A DNA stretch of 64,000 nt from Miltoncostaea sp963703045 (GCA_963703045.1 OY969782.1:1240001-1304000), one strand, 5' to 3'. Positions 50,268 through 60,400 are shown, counted from the first letter of the stretch. The notes: a model not told the origin generated them from the letters alone. A program made the numbers and translations.

Positions 50268-51962
50268 TTGCTCAGCCATGACGTGGTGGTGGTCGGCGCC
50301 GGCCTCGCGGGCATGCGCGCGGCGATCGCGGCGCACGAGGCGGGCGTGGACGTCGCGCTCGTCACGAAGGTGCACCCCGTGCGCAGCCACTCGGGCGCGG
50401 CGCAGGGCGGGATCAACGCGGCGCTGGGCAACCAGACCGACGACCACCCCGACAACCACACCTTCGACACGGTCAAGGGCGCCGACTACATCGGCGACCA
50501 GGACGCGATCGAGATCCTCTGCCGCAACGCGCCGAGCGAGATCATCCAGCTCGAGCACTGGGGCGCGGTCTTCAGCCGCCACGAGAGCACGGGCAAGATC
50601 GCCCAGCGGCCGTTCGGCGGCGCCGGTTTCCCGCGCACCTGCTTCGCCGCCGACCTCACCGGCCTCGTCATCCTCCACACGCTCTACACCGTGTGCGTCA
50701 AGTACGACATCCCGACGTACGAGGAGTGGTTCGTCACGGACCTGGTGCAGGACGACCACGGCGGCTGCGCCGGCGTGGTGGCCTACGACATGGTCCACGG
50801 CACGATCCAGACGATCGGCGCCAAGTCGGTGGTGCTCGCGACCGGCGGCGCCGGCCGCGTCTACCGCCCCTCCACGAACTCCCACTCCTCGACCGGCGAC
50901 GGCATGGGCCTCGCGCTCAAGGCGGGCGTGCCGCTCAAGGACATGGAGTTCATGCAGTTCCACCCCACGACGCTCAACCCGAGCGGCGTGCTGGTGACCG
51001 AGGGCGCGCGCGGCGAGGGGGGCTACCTCCTCAACTCCGAGGGCGAGCGCTTCATGAGCAAGTACGCCCCCAACAAGCTCGAGCTCGCCTCGCGCGACGT
51101 GGTGTCGCGCTCCGAGGCCACCGAGATCCTCGAGGGGCGCGGCATCAACGGGTCGGTGCTGCTCGACCTGCGCCACCTCGGCCGCGAGAAGATCATGGAG
51201 CGGCTGCCCCAGATCCGGGAGCTGGCGATGGCCTTCGCCGGCGTCGACCCGATCGAGGCGCCCATCCCGATCCGCCCCGGCGCCCACTACCACATGGGTG
51301 GGGTGCACGTGGACTCGTGGGGCGCGGCCCCGCACATGCAGGGCCTGTTCGCCGCCGGCGAGTGCGCCTGCGTGTCGGTGCACGGCGCCAACCGCCTCGG
51401 CGGCAACTCGCTGCTCGAGGCCGTCGTCTTCGGCGCCCGTACCGGCGGCGCCGCCGCCCGGTACGCGTCGCAGATCTTCAACGGCCGCGGCATCCAGGCG
51501 ACCCCCGAGGCCGCCCGCCGCACCGAGGAGGAGATCCGCGTCCTGCTCGAGCGCACGAAGGGGCCGCAGCAGCACGAGCTGCGCGACGTCCTCTCGGACA
51601 CGATGCAGGAGAAGGTCGGCGTCTTCCGCACCGAGACCGAGCTGCGCGAGGCGCAGGCGACCGTCGAGGACCTGCGCGAGCAGTTCAAGGGCGTGGTCGT
51701 CACCGACAAGGGGCGCACGTTCAACCAGTCGCTGATCCACACGATCGAGACCGGGTACCTGCTGGACCTGGCCGCCACCATGGTGGCCGGCGCCGTCGAG
51801 CGCACCGAGAGCCGGGGGGCCCACTCGCGGACCGACCACCCCGAGCGCGACGACGAGAACTGGATGAAGCACACGCTCTCGTACCTCGAGGACGACCAGA
51901 TCCGGCTGGACTACTCCGAGGTCACCGTGACCACGTTCCAGCCCCAGGTGAGGTCCTACTGA
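50268..51962 (+). CDS. sdhA: Succinate dehydrogenase flavoprotein subunit
   Basis: 564-residue FAD subunit. VVVVGAGLAGMRAAIAAHE; covalent FAD His41 in VRSHSGAAQGGIN; ATGGAGRVYRPSTNSHSSTG; FHPTTLNPSGVLVTEGARGE; HYHMGGVHVD; GANRLGGNSLLEAVVFGAR. It oxidises succinate to fumarate. The start is TTG 50268 with GGAGGG 8 nt upstream; neighbouring ATG and GTG codons are out of frame or inside the fold. Stop and sdhB start share TGATG. Confidence 0.95.
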   Translation: MLSHDVVVVGAGLAGMRAAIAAHEAGVDVALVTKVHPVRSHSGAAQGGINAALGNQTDDHPDNHTFDTVKGADYIGDQDAIEILCRNAPSEIIQLEHWGAVFSRHESTGKIAQRPFGGAGFPRTCFAADLTGLVILHTLYTVCVKYDIPTYEEWFVTDLVQDDHGGCAGVVAYDMVHGTIQTIGAKSVVLATGGAGRVYRPSTNSHSSTGDGMGLALKAGVPLKDMEFMQFHPTTLNPSGVLVTEGARGEGGYLLNSEGERFMSKYAPNKLELASRDVVSRSEATEILEGRGINGSVLLDLRHLGREKIMERLPQIRELAMAFAGVDPIEAPIPIRPGAHYHMGGVHVDSWGAAPHMQGLFAAGECACVSVHGANRLGGNSLLEAVVFGARTGGAAARYASQIFNGRGIQATPEAARRTEEEIRVLLERTKGPQQHELRDVLSDTMQEKVGVFRTETELREAQATVEDLREQFKGVVVTDKGRTFNQSLIHTIETGYLLDLAATMVAGAVERTESRGAHSRTDHPERDDENWMKHTLSYLEDDQIRLDYSEVTVTTFQPQVRSY

Positions 51963-52912
51963 TGGCATCGACCACCCTCGACATCTTCCGCTACCAGCCC
52001 GACGTGTCGCCCGAGGCGTACCGGCAGTCGTTCGACCTCGAGCACGGCGAGGACATGACGCTGCTCGACGCGATCCTGCGCCTGCAGAACGAGCAGGATG
52101 GCACGCTCGCCGTCCGGTACTCCTGCCGCAGCGCCATCTGCGGGTCGTGTACCTGCCGGGCCAACGGCAAGACGGTGCTCGCCTGCATGAGCCAGGTGGA
52201 GGACGTCAAGGAGGAGTTCGAGACCGACACGATCCAGGTCGACCCGATCGGCAACTTCGCGCCGCTCAAGGATCTGATCGTCGACCTCGACCCCTTCTGG
52301 GACAAGTTCAAGGCGGTCAAGCCGTACCTGATCCCGGACGGGCCGGCCCCCGAGAAGGAGCGGCTGGTGTCGAAGGAGGACATGCAGAAGCTCTTCAAGG
52401 AGAGCGCCTGCATCCTCTGCGCGGCCTGCTACTCGGAGTGCAACTCGCTGACGGCCGACCCCGAGTTCGTCGGCCCGGCCGCCTTCGCCTGGGGATACCG
52501 CTTCGCCGGCGACGTGCGCGACGGCCAGCGCAAGGAGCGCGCCAAGCTCTACACCGGCCAGCACGGCGTCTGGGACTGCACCCGCTGCATGTACTGCAAC
52601 GAGCGCTGCCCGAAGGGCGTCAACCCCCGCGACGCCATCGAGAAGCTCGGCGGCATCGCCTTCCAGGAGGGCCGCTCGCTGAAGGACCCGGGCGCCCGCC
52701 ACGCGAAGGCGTTCCTGCTCTCCATGCGGACCGGCGGCAAGCTCAACGAGACCGTCCTGGTGCCGTTCACGGACCCCATCAAGGCGCAGCTCGACGTGCC
52801 GTTCGCGCTGCGGATGATCAAGCACGGCAAGGCGCCGTCGCCCATCCCGCACCGCATCAAGAAGCTCAAGGAAGTGCAGAAGCTGATGAAGAACGTCAAG
52901 GAGACCATCTGA
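51962..52912 (+). CDS. sdhB: Succinate dehydrogenase iron-sulfur subunit
   Basis: 316 residues. The [2Fe-2S] ligands are in SCRSAICGSCTCRANGKTVL with the last Cys after AC; then CILCAACYSECNS and DCTRCMYCNERCPKG. The last cluster has four cysteines (CxxCxxCxxxCP) where classical SdhB has three, so it probably binds [4Fe-4S] rather than [3Fe-4S], as reported for archaeal type-E enzymes. A basic C-terminal extension follows. Starts at ATG 51962 and ends in TGATG with the next gene. Confidence 0.93.
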   Translation: MASTTLDIFRYQPDVSPEAYRQSFDLEHGEDMTLLDAILRLQNEQDGTLAVRYSCRSAICGSCTCRANGKTVLACMSQVEDVKEEFETDTIQVDPIGNFAPLKDLIVDLDPFWDKFKAVKPYLIPDGPAPEKERLVSKEDMQKLFKESACILCAACYSECNSLTADPEFVGPAAFAWGYRFAGDVRDGQRKERAKLYTGQHGVWDCTRCMYCNERCPKGVNPRDAIEKLGGIAFQEGRSLKDPGARHAKAFLLSMRTGGKLNETVLVPFTDPIKAQLDVPFALRMIKHGKAPSPIPHRIKKLKEVQKLMKNVKETI

Positions 52913-53853
52913 TGGCGACGACCGCCGGCCCGGAGCTCGTGGACCCGACGGGCGAGACGCCGAAGGGCGGCGTGACGAGGTTCGCGTACTACCCGGGCTG
53001 CATCGCGGAGTTCAGCTCGAAGGAGCTGGACGCCACCACGAAGCACCTCGCGCCGATGCTCGACATCGAGCTGCTGCCGATGCCCGCCGCGACCTGCTGC
53101 GGCGCCGGCGACATCGCCGAGGCCAAGCCGAACCTGTACCTGACGCTCAACGTCCGCATCCTCTCGCAGGCCGAGGAGATGGGCGTCAACATCCTCACCA
53201 TCTGCAACGTCTGCACGCTCAACCTGCGCCGGGCGAACAAGATGGTCAAGGAGGACGCGCGGCTGCTCGAGCAGGTCAACGAGGAGCTGGTCAAGGTCGG
53301 CGCGCGCCCCTACGAGGGCACGAAGGAGGTCACGCACCTCCTCTGGTACCTCGCCACCGAGGAGGGCCTGTCCCTGCTCGAGAAGCAGGGCCCGCGCGGG
53401 CTCAACGGCCTGCGCGTGGCGCCGTACTACGGATGCCAGCTGCTGCGGCCGTCGTCGGTCATGGGCTTCGAGGACCCCGATCGGCCTCAGTCGCTCGAGC
53501 GCCTGATCACGGCCCTCGGCGGCGAGGTGGCCGACTACGAGGCCAAGTCCAAGTGCTGCGGCTTCCCGATCATCCTCGCCCGCGAGCAGGTCGCCCTCAA
53601 GGAGTCGCACGTCGCCCTGTCGCAGTCGCGCGACGCCGGCGCCGACTGCATGGTCACCCCGTGCCCCCTCTGCCACCTGGCGATGGACGCCTACCAGCGC
53701 AAGGCCGAGGCGGCCAACGGTACCGAGTACAACATGCCGGTGCTGCACCTTCCGCAGCTCATCGGCCTGGGTCTGGGCATCGACACCAAGATCATGGACT
53801 TCAAGCGCCACCTGGTGCCGATGGACCGGGTGCTCGCGACCGTCGGAGCGTGA
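52912..53853 (+). CDS. sdhE: CCG-domain subunit of type-E succinate dehydrogenase
   Basis: 313-residue HdrB-like protein with two cysteine-rich CCG domains. First: YYPGC (Cys30), CCGAGD (62-67), CNVC. Second: YYGCQ, CCGFP, CPLC. There are no membrane helices. In Sulfolobus- and Campylobacter-type complexes this subunit replaces the membrane anchors SdhC/D and docks to the membrane. Gene order A-B-E with 1-bp overlaps supports one complex. The name sdhE here means the CCG subunit, not the FAD assembly factor. Confidence 0.88.
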   Translation: MATTAGPELVDPTGETPKGGVTRFAYYPGCIAEFSSKELDATTKHLAPMLDIELLPMPAATCCGAGDIAEAKPNLYLTLNVRILSQAEEMGVNILTICNVCTLNLRRANKMVKEDARLLEQVNEELVKVGARPYEGTKEVTHLLWYLATEEGLSLLEKQGPRGLNGLRVAPYYGCQLLRPSSVMGFEDPDRPQSLERLITALGGEVADYEAKSKCCGFPIILAREQVALKESHVALSQSRDAGADCMVTPCPLCHLAMDAYQRKAEAANGTEYNMPVLHLPQLIGLGLGIDTKIMDFKRHLVPMDRVLATVGA

Positions 53854-53869
53854 TGTCCGGGGCGCGGCC

Positions 53870-54184
53870 GTGATCGTCTACGACGCGCCCGGGTGTTGGA
53901 AGTGCGTCGAGGTCCGCGAGGCCCTCGACGCACTCGGTCTGCCCTACACCGCCGTGACCGTGCGCGGCGACCCGGACGCCCGCGCCGCGCTCGTGGCCGC
54001 GCAGGGCGAGCCGCCGCAGGTGCCCATGCTGGTCGACGGCACCACCGCCGTCTGGGACCGGCGTCGCATCCTGGCCTACCTCGCCGAGGTCCACGGGGGC
54101 GTCGCGCCGGAGGGCGCGGGCTACCGCGACATGCCGGACTTCATCGGCGGCGTCTGCCGGGTCGACGACCCCGCCTGCGCGTGA
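53870..54184 (+). CDS. Glutaredoxin/GST-N-like thiol protein
   Basis: 104 residues, thioredoxin fold. MIVYDAPGCWKCVEVREALD carries a CxxC (Cys-Trp-Lys-Cys); LGLPYTAVTVRG; PPQVPMLVDGTTAVWDRRRI with the cis-proline and GSH-type binding region. Two extra Cys sit near the C-terminus (GGVCRVDDPACA). GTG 53870, 16 nt after the sdh operon, so probably co-transcribed; it could maintain thiols of the CCG subunit, which is inference. Confidence 0.75.
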   Translation: MIVYDAPGCWKCVEVREALDALGLPYTAVTVRGDPDARAALVAAQGEPPQVPMLVDGTTAVWDRRRILAYLAEVHGGVAPEGAGYRDMPDFIGGVCRVDDPACA

Positions 54185-54197
54185 GCGGCGCGGCACG

Positions 54198-54821
54198 GTG
54201 GTCGCGATGACCCACATCACCGCCCTCACCGCGGCGACCCGCGACGGGCTCCCCCCGCCCTGCATCAGCTGCACCTTCTGGCAGCACGACCGCGTGGTCT
54301 CGGACGAGCGCCGCAAGGAGGCGTGGGCCGAGGCGGTCCAGCGGCGCCACGGGGGCTTCGGCCGCGTGATGCGGGAGGGGCCCGACTTCCGGGGCATGAT
54401 CCAGTACGGGCCGGGCGAGTTGTTCCCGCGCGCCCTGGCCCTGCCCGCCGGCCCGCCCGGGCGCGATGCGGCCCTGGTGACCTGCACGTTCCTCGAGGCC
54501 GGCGACGCCGAGGGCGCCTGCGAGCGCCTGCTGCTCGAGGCCCTGGCCGACCTGAAGGCCCGCGACGTGGTCGCCGTCGAGGCCTTCGCGCTCAACTACC
54601 CCGACGAGGTCCCCACGGCCGAGCGCTTCCTCGGCCATCACACGCTCTTCGACCGCGGGTTCCTCGAGCGCTTCGGATTCGCCCCGGCGCGCACCCGCGG
54701 CCAGGTCTCGCTCATGCGCATCGAGCTCGGCGGCCTCGTTCCCGGGCCCGGGCTCGCCGAGCGCGCCGTGCGTGCGGTCCGCGACGCCCTCGACGCCTCG
54801 CCCCGCACGGCGCCGGCCTGA
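54198..54821 (+). CDS. GNAT-family acetyltransferase
   Basis: 207 residues. GLPPPCISCTFWQHDR at the start, then MIQYGPGELFPRALALPAGP, ALVTCTFLEAGDAEGACERL (acetyl-CoA loop region with weak glycines), LLEALADLKARDVVAVEAFA and FLERFGFAPARTRGQVSLMR. GTG 54198 or ATG 54207. Substrate unknown. Confidence 0.65.
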   Translation: MVAMTHITALTAATRDGLPPPCISCTFWQHDRVVSDERRKEAWAEAVQRRHGGFGRVMREGPDFRGMIQYGPGELFPRALALPAGPPGRDAALVTCTFLEAGDAEGACERLLLEALADLKARDVVAVEAFALNYPDEVPTAERFLGHHTLFDRGFLERFGFAPARTRGQVSLMRIELGGLVPGPGLAERAVRAVRDALDASPRTAPA

Positions 54822-54864
54822 GCCGTGAGGCCGCCGCGTCACGCGGACGCGGCGGCCGTCGGGA

Positions 54865-56094
54865 TCAGGGGCGGCTCATCCGGAAGCCGTCGTGGTGGAC
54901 GACGCCGGTCTGGGCGACGCCCGACTTGCGGTAGAGGCCCTGCTTGAAGTAGTTGCCGATGCCGCCCGGGTACAGGTTGCGCACATAGCGGCGCGTGCCG
55001 CCCCGGTCGAACGTCTGCGGGACGCCGTCGATCCACAGCTCGACGAAGCCGACGGAGTCGGACGCCGACCACTTCACGTGCAGCTTGATGTCCTGCCACT
55101 GGCCGCGGCGCAGCGATCCGCGCCAGGCGTTGACGACCTCCATCAGCTGCCCGGGCCCGGAGTGACGGTGGAACCGCAGTACGAGGTCGTCGTTCTCGGC
55201 GTAGAAGCCGATCGGCGGCGAGCCCTCGGCGTCCGCGTGCCACTGCGAGATGACCTGCCAGGCCGACGACCGGGGGAAGTCGGCGCCGATCATGGTCGAC
55301 CAGGAGTACCAGCGCTCCTGCCCCTCGGCCTCGCCCGTGCTCATCTGCACCTCGGCACGGTCGCCGTAGCAACCCCAGCCGCGCATGCAGAGGGGATCGT
55401 CGCCGTTGCGCACCTCGAAGCGCGCGGCGTAGGCGCCCTCGCGCGCGGGGCTGCGCACGACGTTGAGGCTGTGGGCGCCGACCTGCTGGTATCCGCTCCA
55501 CTGAGAGAGGTTGCCGGTGTTGAAGTCGCCGGAGCGCAGGATGGTGCCGGGCAGGTCGAGAGCGCCGCTCGAGGCGGGGGGCGGCGCGGGCGCGACCGGC
55601 AGGCCGGTCGAGGACTCCACCGGCGCCGTGACGGGCGTGGCGACGTCCTTCGACGGCCTCGGAGCGGGGGTGGCGGGGCGACGCGGCAGGCTCCGCGCCG
55701 TCGCGTTGGCGACCCTCACGCGCTGGACGCGCCGCACGGAGGCGCCGCGGCCGATGGCCCGGATCTCGATCGTGTGCAGGCCGTTCGCGAGCCCCTTGGT
55801 GCGCAGCAGGGGCGCGGCGCCGGCACGGGCCGACCACGACAGCCGCAGACGGCCGTTGACACGCAGCTCGAGCCGTCGCACGCTGCGGGCGACCCGCAGC
55901 TTGGGACGGAAGGCGCCCGAGACCCGCTCGCCCCGGCGCGGCCGGACGATGCGCACGGGCGGCGCGTCGCCGCCGGTGGTCAGCCGGGCATCGGTCGCGG
56001 CCGATGCGGGGGACGCTCCCCCGGATGCGGCGGTCGCGACCAGCGCGATCAGGAGCGGAGCGAAAGCGTGCCGGGCGAGGCGCGTGTACCGCAC
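54865..56094 (-). CDS. Secreted polysaccharide lyase-like protein
   Basis: 409 residues. Signal peptide 1-31 (LLIALVATAASGGASPASA). A small Ig-like domain (about 40-130, VRIVRPRRGERVSGAFRPKL, LANGLHTIEIRAIGRG) is followed by a Pro-rich linker and a C-terminal heparin-lyase-I/PL20-like jelly roll (about 180-409) with GDRAEVQMSTGEAEGQERWY, WQVISQWHADAEGSPPIGFY, FVELWIDGVPQTF, YFKQGLYRKSG. It has a private insertion with two Cys (DPLCMRGWGCYGDR). Domain order is the reverse of the 7857-9899 lyase. GTG 56094 with AGGGAT upstream. Confidence 0.82.
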   Translation of the reverse strand: MRYTRLARHAFAPLLIALVATAASGGASPASAATDARLTTGGDAPPVRIVRPRRGERVSGAFRPKLRVARSVRRLELRVNGRLRLSWSARAGAAPLLRTKGLANGLHTIEIRAIGRGASVRRVQRVRVANATARSLPRRPATPAPRPSKDVATPVTAPVESSTGLPVAPAPPPASSGALDLPGTILRSGDFNTGNLSQWSGYQQVGAHSLNVVRSPAREGAYAARFEVRNGDDPLCMRGWGCYGDRAEVQMSTGEAEGQERWYSWSTMIGADFPRSSAWQVISQWHADAEGSPPIGFYAENDDLVLRFHRHSGPGQLMEVVNAWRGSLRRGQWQDIKLHVKWSASDSVGFVELWIDGVPQTFDRGGTRRYVRNLYPGGIGNYFKQGLYRKSGVAQTGVVHHDGFRMSRP

Positions 56095-56171
56095 GGGGCA
56101 TCCCTGCCTTGTTCGTTTCCGGTGAGTGCCCTCACGGCCGCCGGGCCGGAGGGAGGTGCGACGGACGACCC

Positions 56172-56498
56172 CTAGAGGCCGATCAGCGCGAGGGGCGACG
56201 GTCCGGCGCCGGTCACGGCCGCGACGCCCCAGATCAGGGCGCCGAGCAACACCAGCCCGGCGAGACCGCGCACGGCGGCGACGACGGGCGACCACTGCTC
56301 GCGGGCGTCATCGAGGGCGAGGAGGATGTGCGCCGGCACCTCGGCCGGAGGCCGCGGCGGCGGTGACACCGTCAGGGCGGCCGCGAGCTCCGCGTGGAAC
56401 ACCGCGGAGGGCGACTCGGGTGCCGTGACGGCCGGCTCGGACGGGTGCGCGGGCCCCTGCGCCGCGGGGGGCGCGGAGGGCTGGCGGCGGAACCTCAT
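56172..56498 (-). CDS. Small membrane protein, unknown function
   Basis: 108 residues: Pro-rich basic N-terminus, a short amphipathic part (VPAHILLALDDAREQW) and one helix near the C-terminus (GLAGLVLLGALIWGVAAVTG). ATG 56498 has a good GGGAG ribosome site. Unrecognised. It lies between two lyase-like genes. Confidence 0.6.
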   Translation of the reverse strand: MRFRRQPSAPPAAQGPAHPSEPAVTAPESPSAVFHAELAAALTVSPPPRPPAEVPAHILLALDDAREQWSPVVAAVRGLAGLVLLGALIWGVAAVTGAGPSPLALIGL

Positions 56499-56554
56499 GC
56501 ACTCCCTATCGAGCGATCGGCCTCCGAACCTGAGGCCGTCGGCTCAGGGAGTGT

Positions 56555-57367
56555 TCAGGTGGCCGGACCCGCCGCCGAGGTGCGGAATCCGTCGTGGTAG
56601 ACGATCCCGGTCTCCGGCTCGCCGCTGCGCCGGTAGTAGCCCTGCTTGAAGTAGACGCTCTCGCCGGGCCGCAGCGTCTGGGCCGGGATCGCCGGCGTGG
56701 CCCGTTCGCCGTCCACCCACAGCTCGATGAGGCCCTCCTCGGCGTCGGCCGACCACACCACGTGCATCTTGAAGTGCCGCCACTCTCCGCGGTCGAGCGG
56801 GGCCGACCAGTGGGTCACCGGCCCGCTCGTGGTGCCGTCGCCCTCGTAGGGGTTGGTCTGCAGCAGCACCTGCTCGTCTTCGACGTAGAAGGCGAGGGGC
56901 GGCGGCCCGTCCGACGACGCGTGCCACTGCGTCACGACCTGCCACGCGTCGCTGTCGGGGAACGACGGGTCGAACATGGTGCTCCAGGCGTACCAGCGCT
57001 CGTCGCCCTCCGACTCGTTCGTCGAGAGCTGCACCTCGGCGCGATCGCCGAAGCCGATCGGGTTGTCGCCGTCGCGCACCTCGAAGCGGCCGGCGAACTC
57101 GCCCTGATCGACCGGATCGCGCACGACCTGGATGCGGTCGGTCTCCTGGCGCTGGAAGCCGTCCCACTGGCGCAGGTCGCCCGTCTCGAAGTCGGCGCGC
57201 ATCAGCAGCGTGCCCGCCACGAGGTGACGTTCCTCATCGCGGGCGGCGCCCGGTCCGTTGACGCGCTGGGGGGCGTCGTCTCCGGTCAGCCCGCACCCCG
57301 CCGCGAGCAGCGAGATCACGAGGGCGGCGGGGGTGGCGCGCCACCGTGCGTGGTTCCTTCGCTGCAT
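56555..57367 (-). CDS. Polysaccharide lyase-like lipoprotein
   Basis: 270 residues. A lipoprotein signal with lipobox LLAAGC (Cys25), then a single heparin-lyase-I/PL20-like domain: GFGDRAEVQLSTNESEGDER, WYAWSTMFDPSFP, WQVVTQWHASSDGPPPLAFY, LIELWVDGERA, YFKQGYYRRSG. Membrane-anchored version of the two secreted paralogues. ATG 57367 with TACCGT 8 nt upstream and no ribosome site. Confidence 0.85.
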   Translation of the reverse strand: MQRRNHARWRATPAALVISLLAAGCGLTGDDAPQRVNGPGAARDEERHLVAGTLLMRADFETGDLRQWDGFQRQETDRIQVVRDPVDQGEFAGRFEVRDGDNPIGFGDRAEVQLSTNESEGDERWYAWSTMFDPSFPDSDAWQVVTQWHASSDGPPPLAFYVEDEQVLLQTNPYEGDGTTSGPVTHWSAPLDRGEWRHFKMHVVWSADAEEGLIELWVDGERATPAIPAQTLRPGESVYFKQGYYRRSGEPETGIVYHDGFRTSAAGPAT

Positions 57368-57381
57368 GTCGGACGACGGTA
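57365..57381 (-). promoter_or_regulatory. -10 box of a leaderless transcript
   Basis: TACCGT on the minus strand (57376-57381), 8 nt before ATG 57367. Confidence 0.45.
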
Positions 57382-57430
57382 GCTGACGCGTGTGAACTGC
57401 GCATGAAGACCGTCCGCGAGCGGGCCGGTC

Positions 57431-60400
57431 TCAGGGTGCGGTCAGCGAGACCTTGTCGACGTAGAAGGCGTTGCCGGACGCCGCGCTCGCCTGCGCGATG
57501 TAGAGGTCCAGCTCGTTGCCCGCGGCGACGGTCATCGAGGCGGTGATCCTCTGGAACGTGTTGCTGAGCACCACCGTCGGGCCCTGGACGGTCCGGATGT
57601 AGCGCCCCGACGGCCCGGGCGTCGCCTCGCGCAGGAAGATGCGCACGGTCTTGCCGACCGAGGAGCTGGTCGCGGCCCTCACCCAGGCTTCGGCGACGTA
57701 CGGACCGGCGCCGCTGGCCGACGAGACCGACTCGGGGTCGTCGTCGATGGTGAAGGTGGTGCCGCGGCTGCGTGCCACCCGCCCGACCCAGGCCCCGTCG
57801 GGGGCGCCGGCGAGCTGCACCCGCGTGAGGGCGCCCTGGTAGGTCGCCCAGTTCCCCGCCGAGGTCTCGAAGGACGGGTTGCGGATCAGGTTGCCGGCGG
57901 GCGGCGGCGGCGGGGGCGCGGCCTGCACCGACACCGTGCGGGTGGTGGTCGCGGTGGCGTTGTCGTCATCGGTGACCCGCAGGCCGACGGTCACGTTGCC
58001 GGCGCTCGCGTAGGAGCGGCTCGGCGCGGTGGCGGTGGTCTCGTAGGAGCCGTTGCCGTCGAGGTCCCACTCGCGCAGGGCGATGGTGCCGTCGCTGTCG
58101 GTGGAGGTGTCGGCGAACGACACGCTCTGGCCGACCTGGGGGTTCGACGGGGTGGCCGTGAACGACGGCGACGGCGGGGTGTTGGTGGGCGGCGGCGGGG
58201 GCGGCGCGGCCTGCACCGACACCGTGCGGGTGGTGGTCGCGGTGGCGTTGTCGTCATCGGTGACCCGCAGGCCGACGGTCACGTTGCCGGCGCTCGCGTA
58301 GGAGCGGCTCGGCGCGGTGGCGGTGGTCTCGTAGGAGCCGTTGCCGTCGAGGTCCCACTCGCGCAGGGCGATGGTGCCGTCGCTGTCGGTGGAGGTGTCG
58401 GCGAACGACACGCTCTGGCCGACCTGGGGGTTCGACGGGGTGGCCGTGAACGACGGCGACGGCGGGGTGTTGGTGGGCGGCGGCGGGGGCGGCGCGGCCT
58501 GCACCGACACCGTGCGGGTGGTGGTCGCGGTGGCGTTGTCGTCATCGGTGACCCGCAGGCCGACGGTCACGTTGCCGGCGCTCGCGTAGGAGCGGCTCGG
58601 CGCGGTGGCGGTGGTCTCGTAGGAGCCGTTGCCGTCGAGGTCCCACTCGCGCAGGGCGATGGTGCCGTCGCTGTCGGTGGAGGTGTCGGCGAACGACACG
58701 CTCTGGCCGACCTGGGGGTTCGACGGGGTGGCCGTGAACGACGGCGACGGCGGGGTGTTGGTCGGCGGCGGCGGGGGCGGCGGCGGGGGCTCCGACGAGC
58801 CCGCCGGGAAGCTGATCTGGTCGACGTAGAAGGCGTCGCCGGCGGTCGCGCCGTCGCTCAGCGACACGATCACCTCGAGCTCGTTGCCCTGGGTCTGAGG
58901 CGTGATCGAGGCCGAGACCGCCTGGAACGAGTTCGTCAGCGCGACCGTCGGCCCCGACACCATGCGCAGGTAGCGTCCGGTCGGGCCGGGGGTCCCCTCG
59001 CGCAGGTAGATCCTCACGCGCTTGCCGACCGCCGACGGGCTGGCGGCCTTCACGAAGGCGCGGGCCTCGTAGGAGGTCGATGCCGAGGCGGACGCGATCG
59101 TCTCGGGGTCGTCGTCGATGGTGAACGCGGTCCCGCTCGTGCGCGTGACCTTGGCCGCCCAGACGCCGTTCGGGGCGTCGGAGAGCTGCTCGCGCGTGAC
59201 GCTCGCCTGCCACGAGGCCCAGTTGGACGTCGAGCTCTCGAACGAGGGGTTGCGCACCAGGTTCGCCGGCGGCTGCGGCGCCGGGTTGGGCTCGCCGGGA
59301 TCCGTGATGAGGATGGCGGCCTCGCCGAACGCGGTCGGGTCGGAGGTGCTCGTCGCGCGGATCGTCACTGTGCGGGGCGTCGGCAGGGCGTCGGGTGCGC
59401 GGTAGAGGCCGGAGCCCGACACCGTGCCGACCGTCGCGTTGCCGCCCGCGACGCCGTTGACGCTCCACGTGACCCCGGGAGGCGCGTTGACGACGGTGGC
59501 CGTCAACTGGGCGCTCGTGCCGATGTCGAGGCTCTCCGGCGCGCCCGACACCGCGACCTGGGCCTGCGAGGACTGCTGGCCGACGGTGAGCGACAGCGCC
59601 GCGGCCGCGGGCGTGCGCGGGAAGGCGCTGGTCGAGTCGAAGGCCGAGAAGTCGAAGGTGTCCGGGCCGCTGTACCCGCCGGCCGGCGTGTAGGTGACCG
59701 TCGATCCCGTGATGACCGAGCCGACGGCGAGCGTCGTCGTCCCGCTCTTGAGCGTGCCGTGCCCCGGCAGCGACTCGATGCGGAATCGGCGCGCGCCGGG
59801 CGAGCCGACCGTCTGGGCCGCCAGGGTCAGGGTCGACGCCGAGCCGAAGGGCACCGTGCCGGCGTTGACCGCCGTCGCGCGGTACCCGGCGATCGTGCTC
59901 GACGTCGCCGAGTAGACCCGCTGGTTGTTGGTCTCGTCGGCCTCGCGGATGACGTTGTCCGTGTCGATCTCGGCGGCGAGCCAGTAGGTGCCCGGCTGCA
60001 CGTCGGAGATGTCGACCCACTGGAAGGCCAGGTCGCGGTGGTAGAGGTCGCGCCACCCGGCCGAGACCCCCATCGTGAGGCTCGACCGCGAGGGCTCGTT
60101 CTGGCCGCAGAAGTTGGTGTCGCCCACGTTGTAGACGGGGGCTCCCGGACCGGTCGTCTCCCGCCGCTCGCTGTCGACGAGGCAGAAGCCGGCCTTCATC
60201 CCCGGCGACGTCTCGGCCGTCCGCGCCGAGTTCCAGAGCGAGTAGCGGGCGATCTCCTGGAGGTGCCAGTGGTTGTGGCCGTCTCCGGTCTCGTAGCGCA
60301 CGATCGGGGGGCCGGGCGGCGGGTCGTTGGCGACCATGCCGCCGCCGACCGTCGCCACGAACTGGCGCACGTTGGTGTAGTTGGCGCCCGAGCGGGCCGA

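Noticed and set aside
50261..50281. Alternative sdhA start at GTG 50261
   Set aside because: That frame stops after six codons; TTG 50268 is in frame with the FAD fold and has a good ribosome site.
57921..58784. CRISPR-like or satellite array
   Set aside because: The 288-bp period is in frame with the protein and codes PKD domains; there are no spacers.
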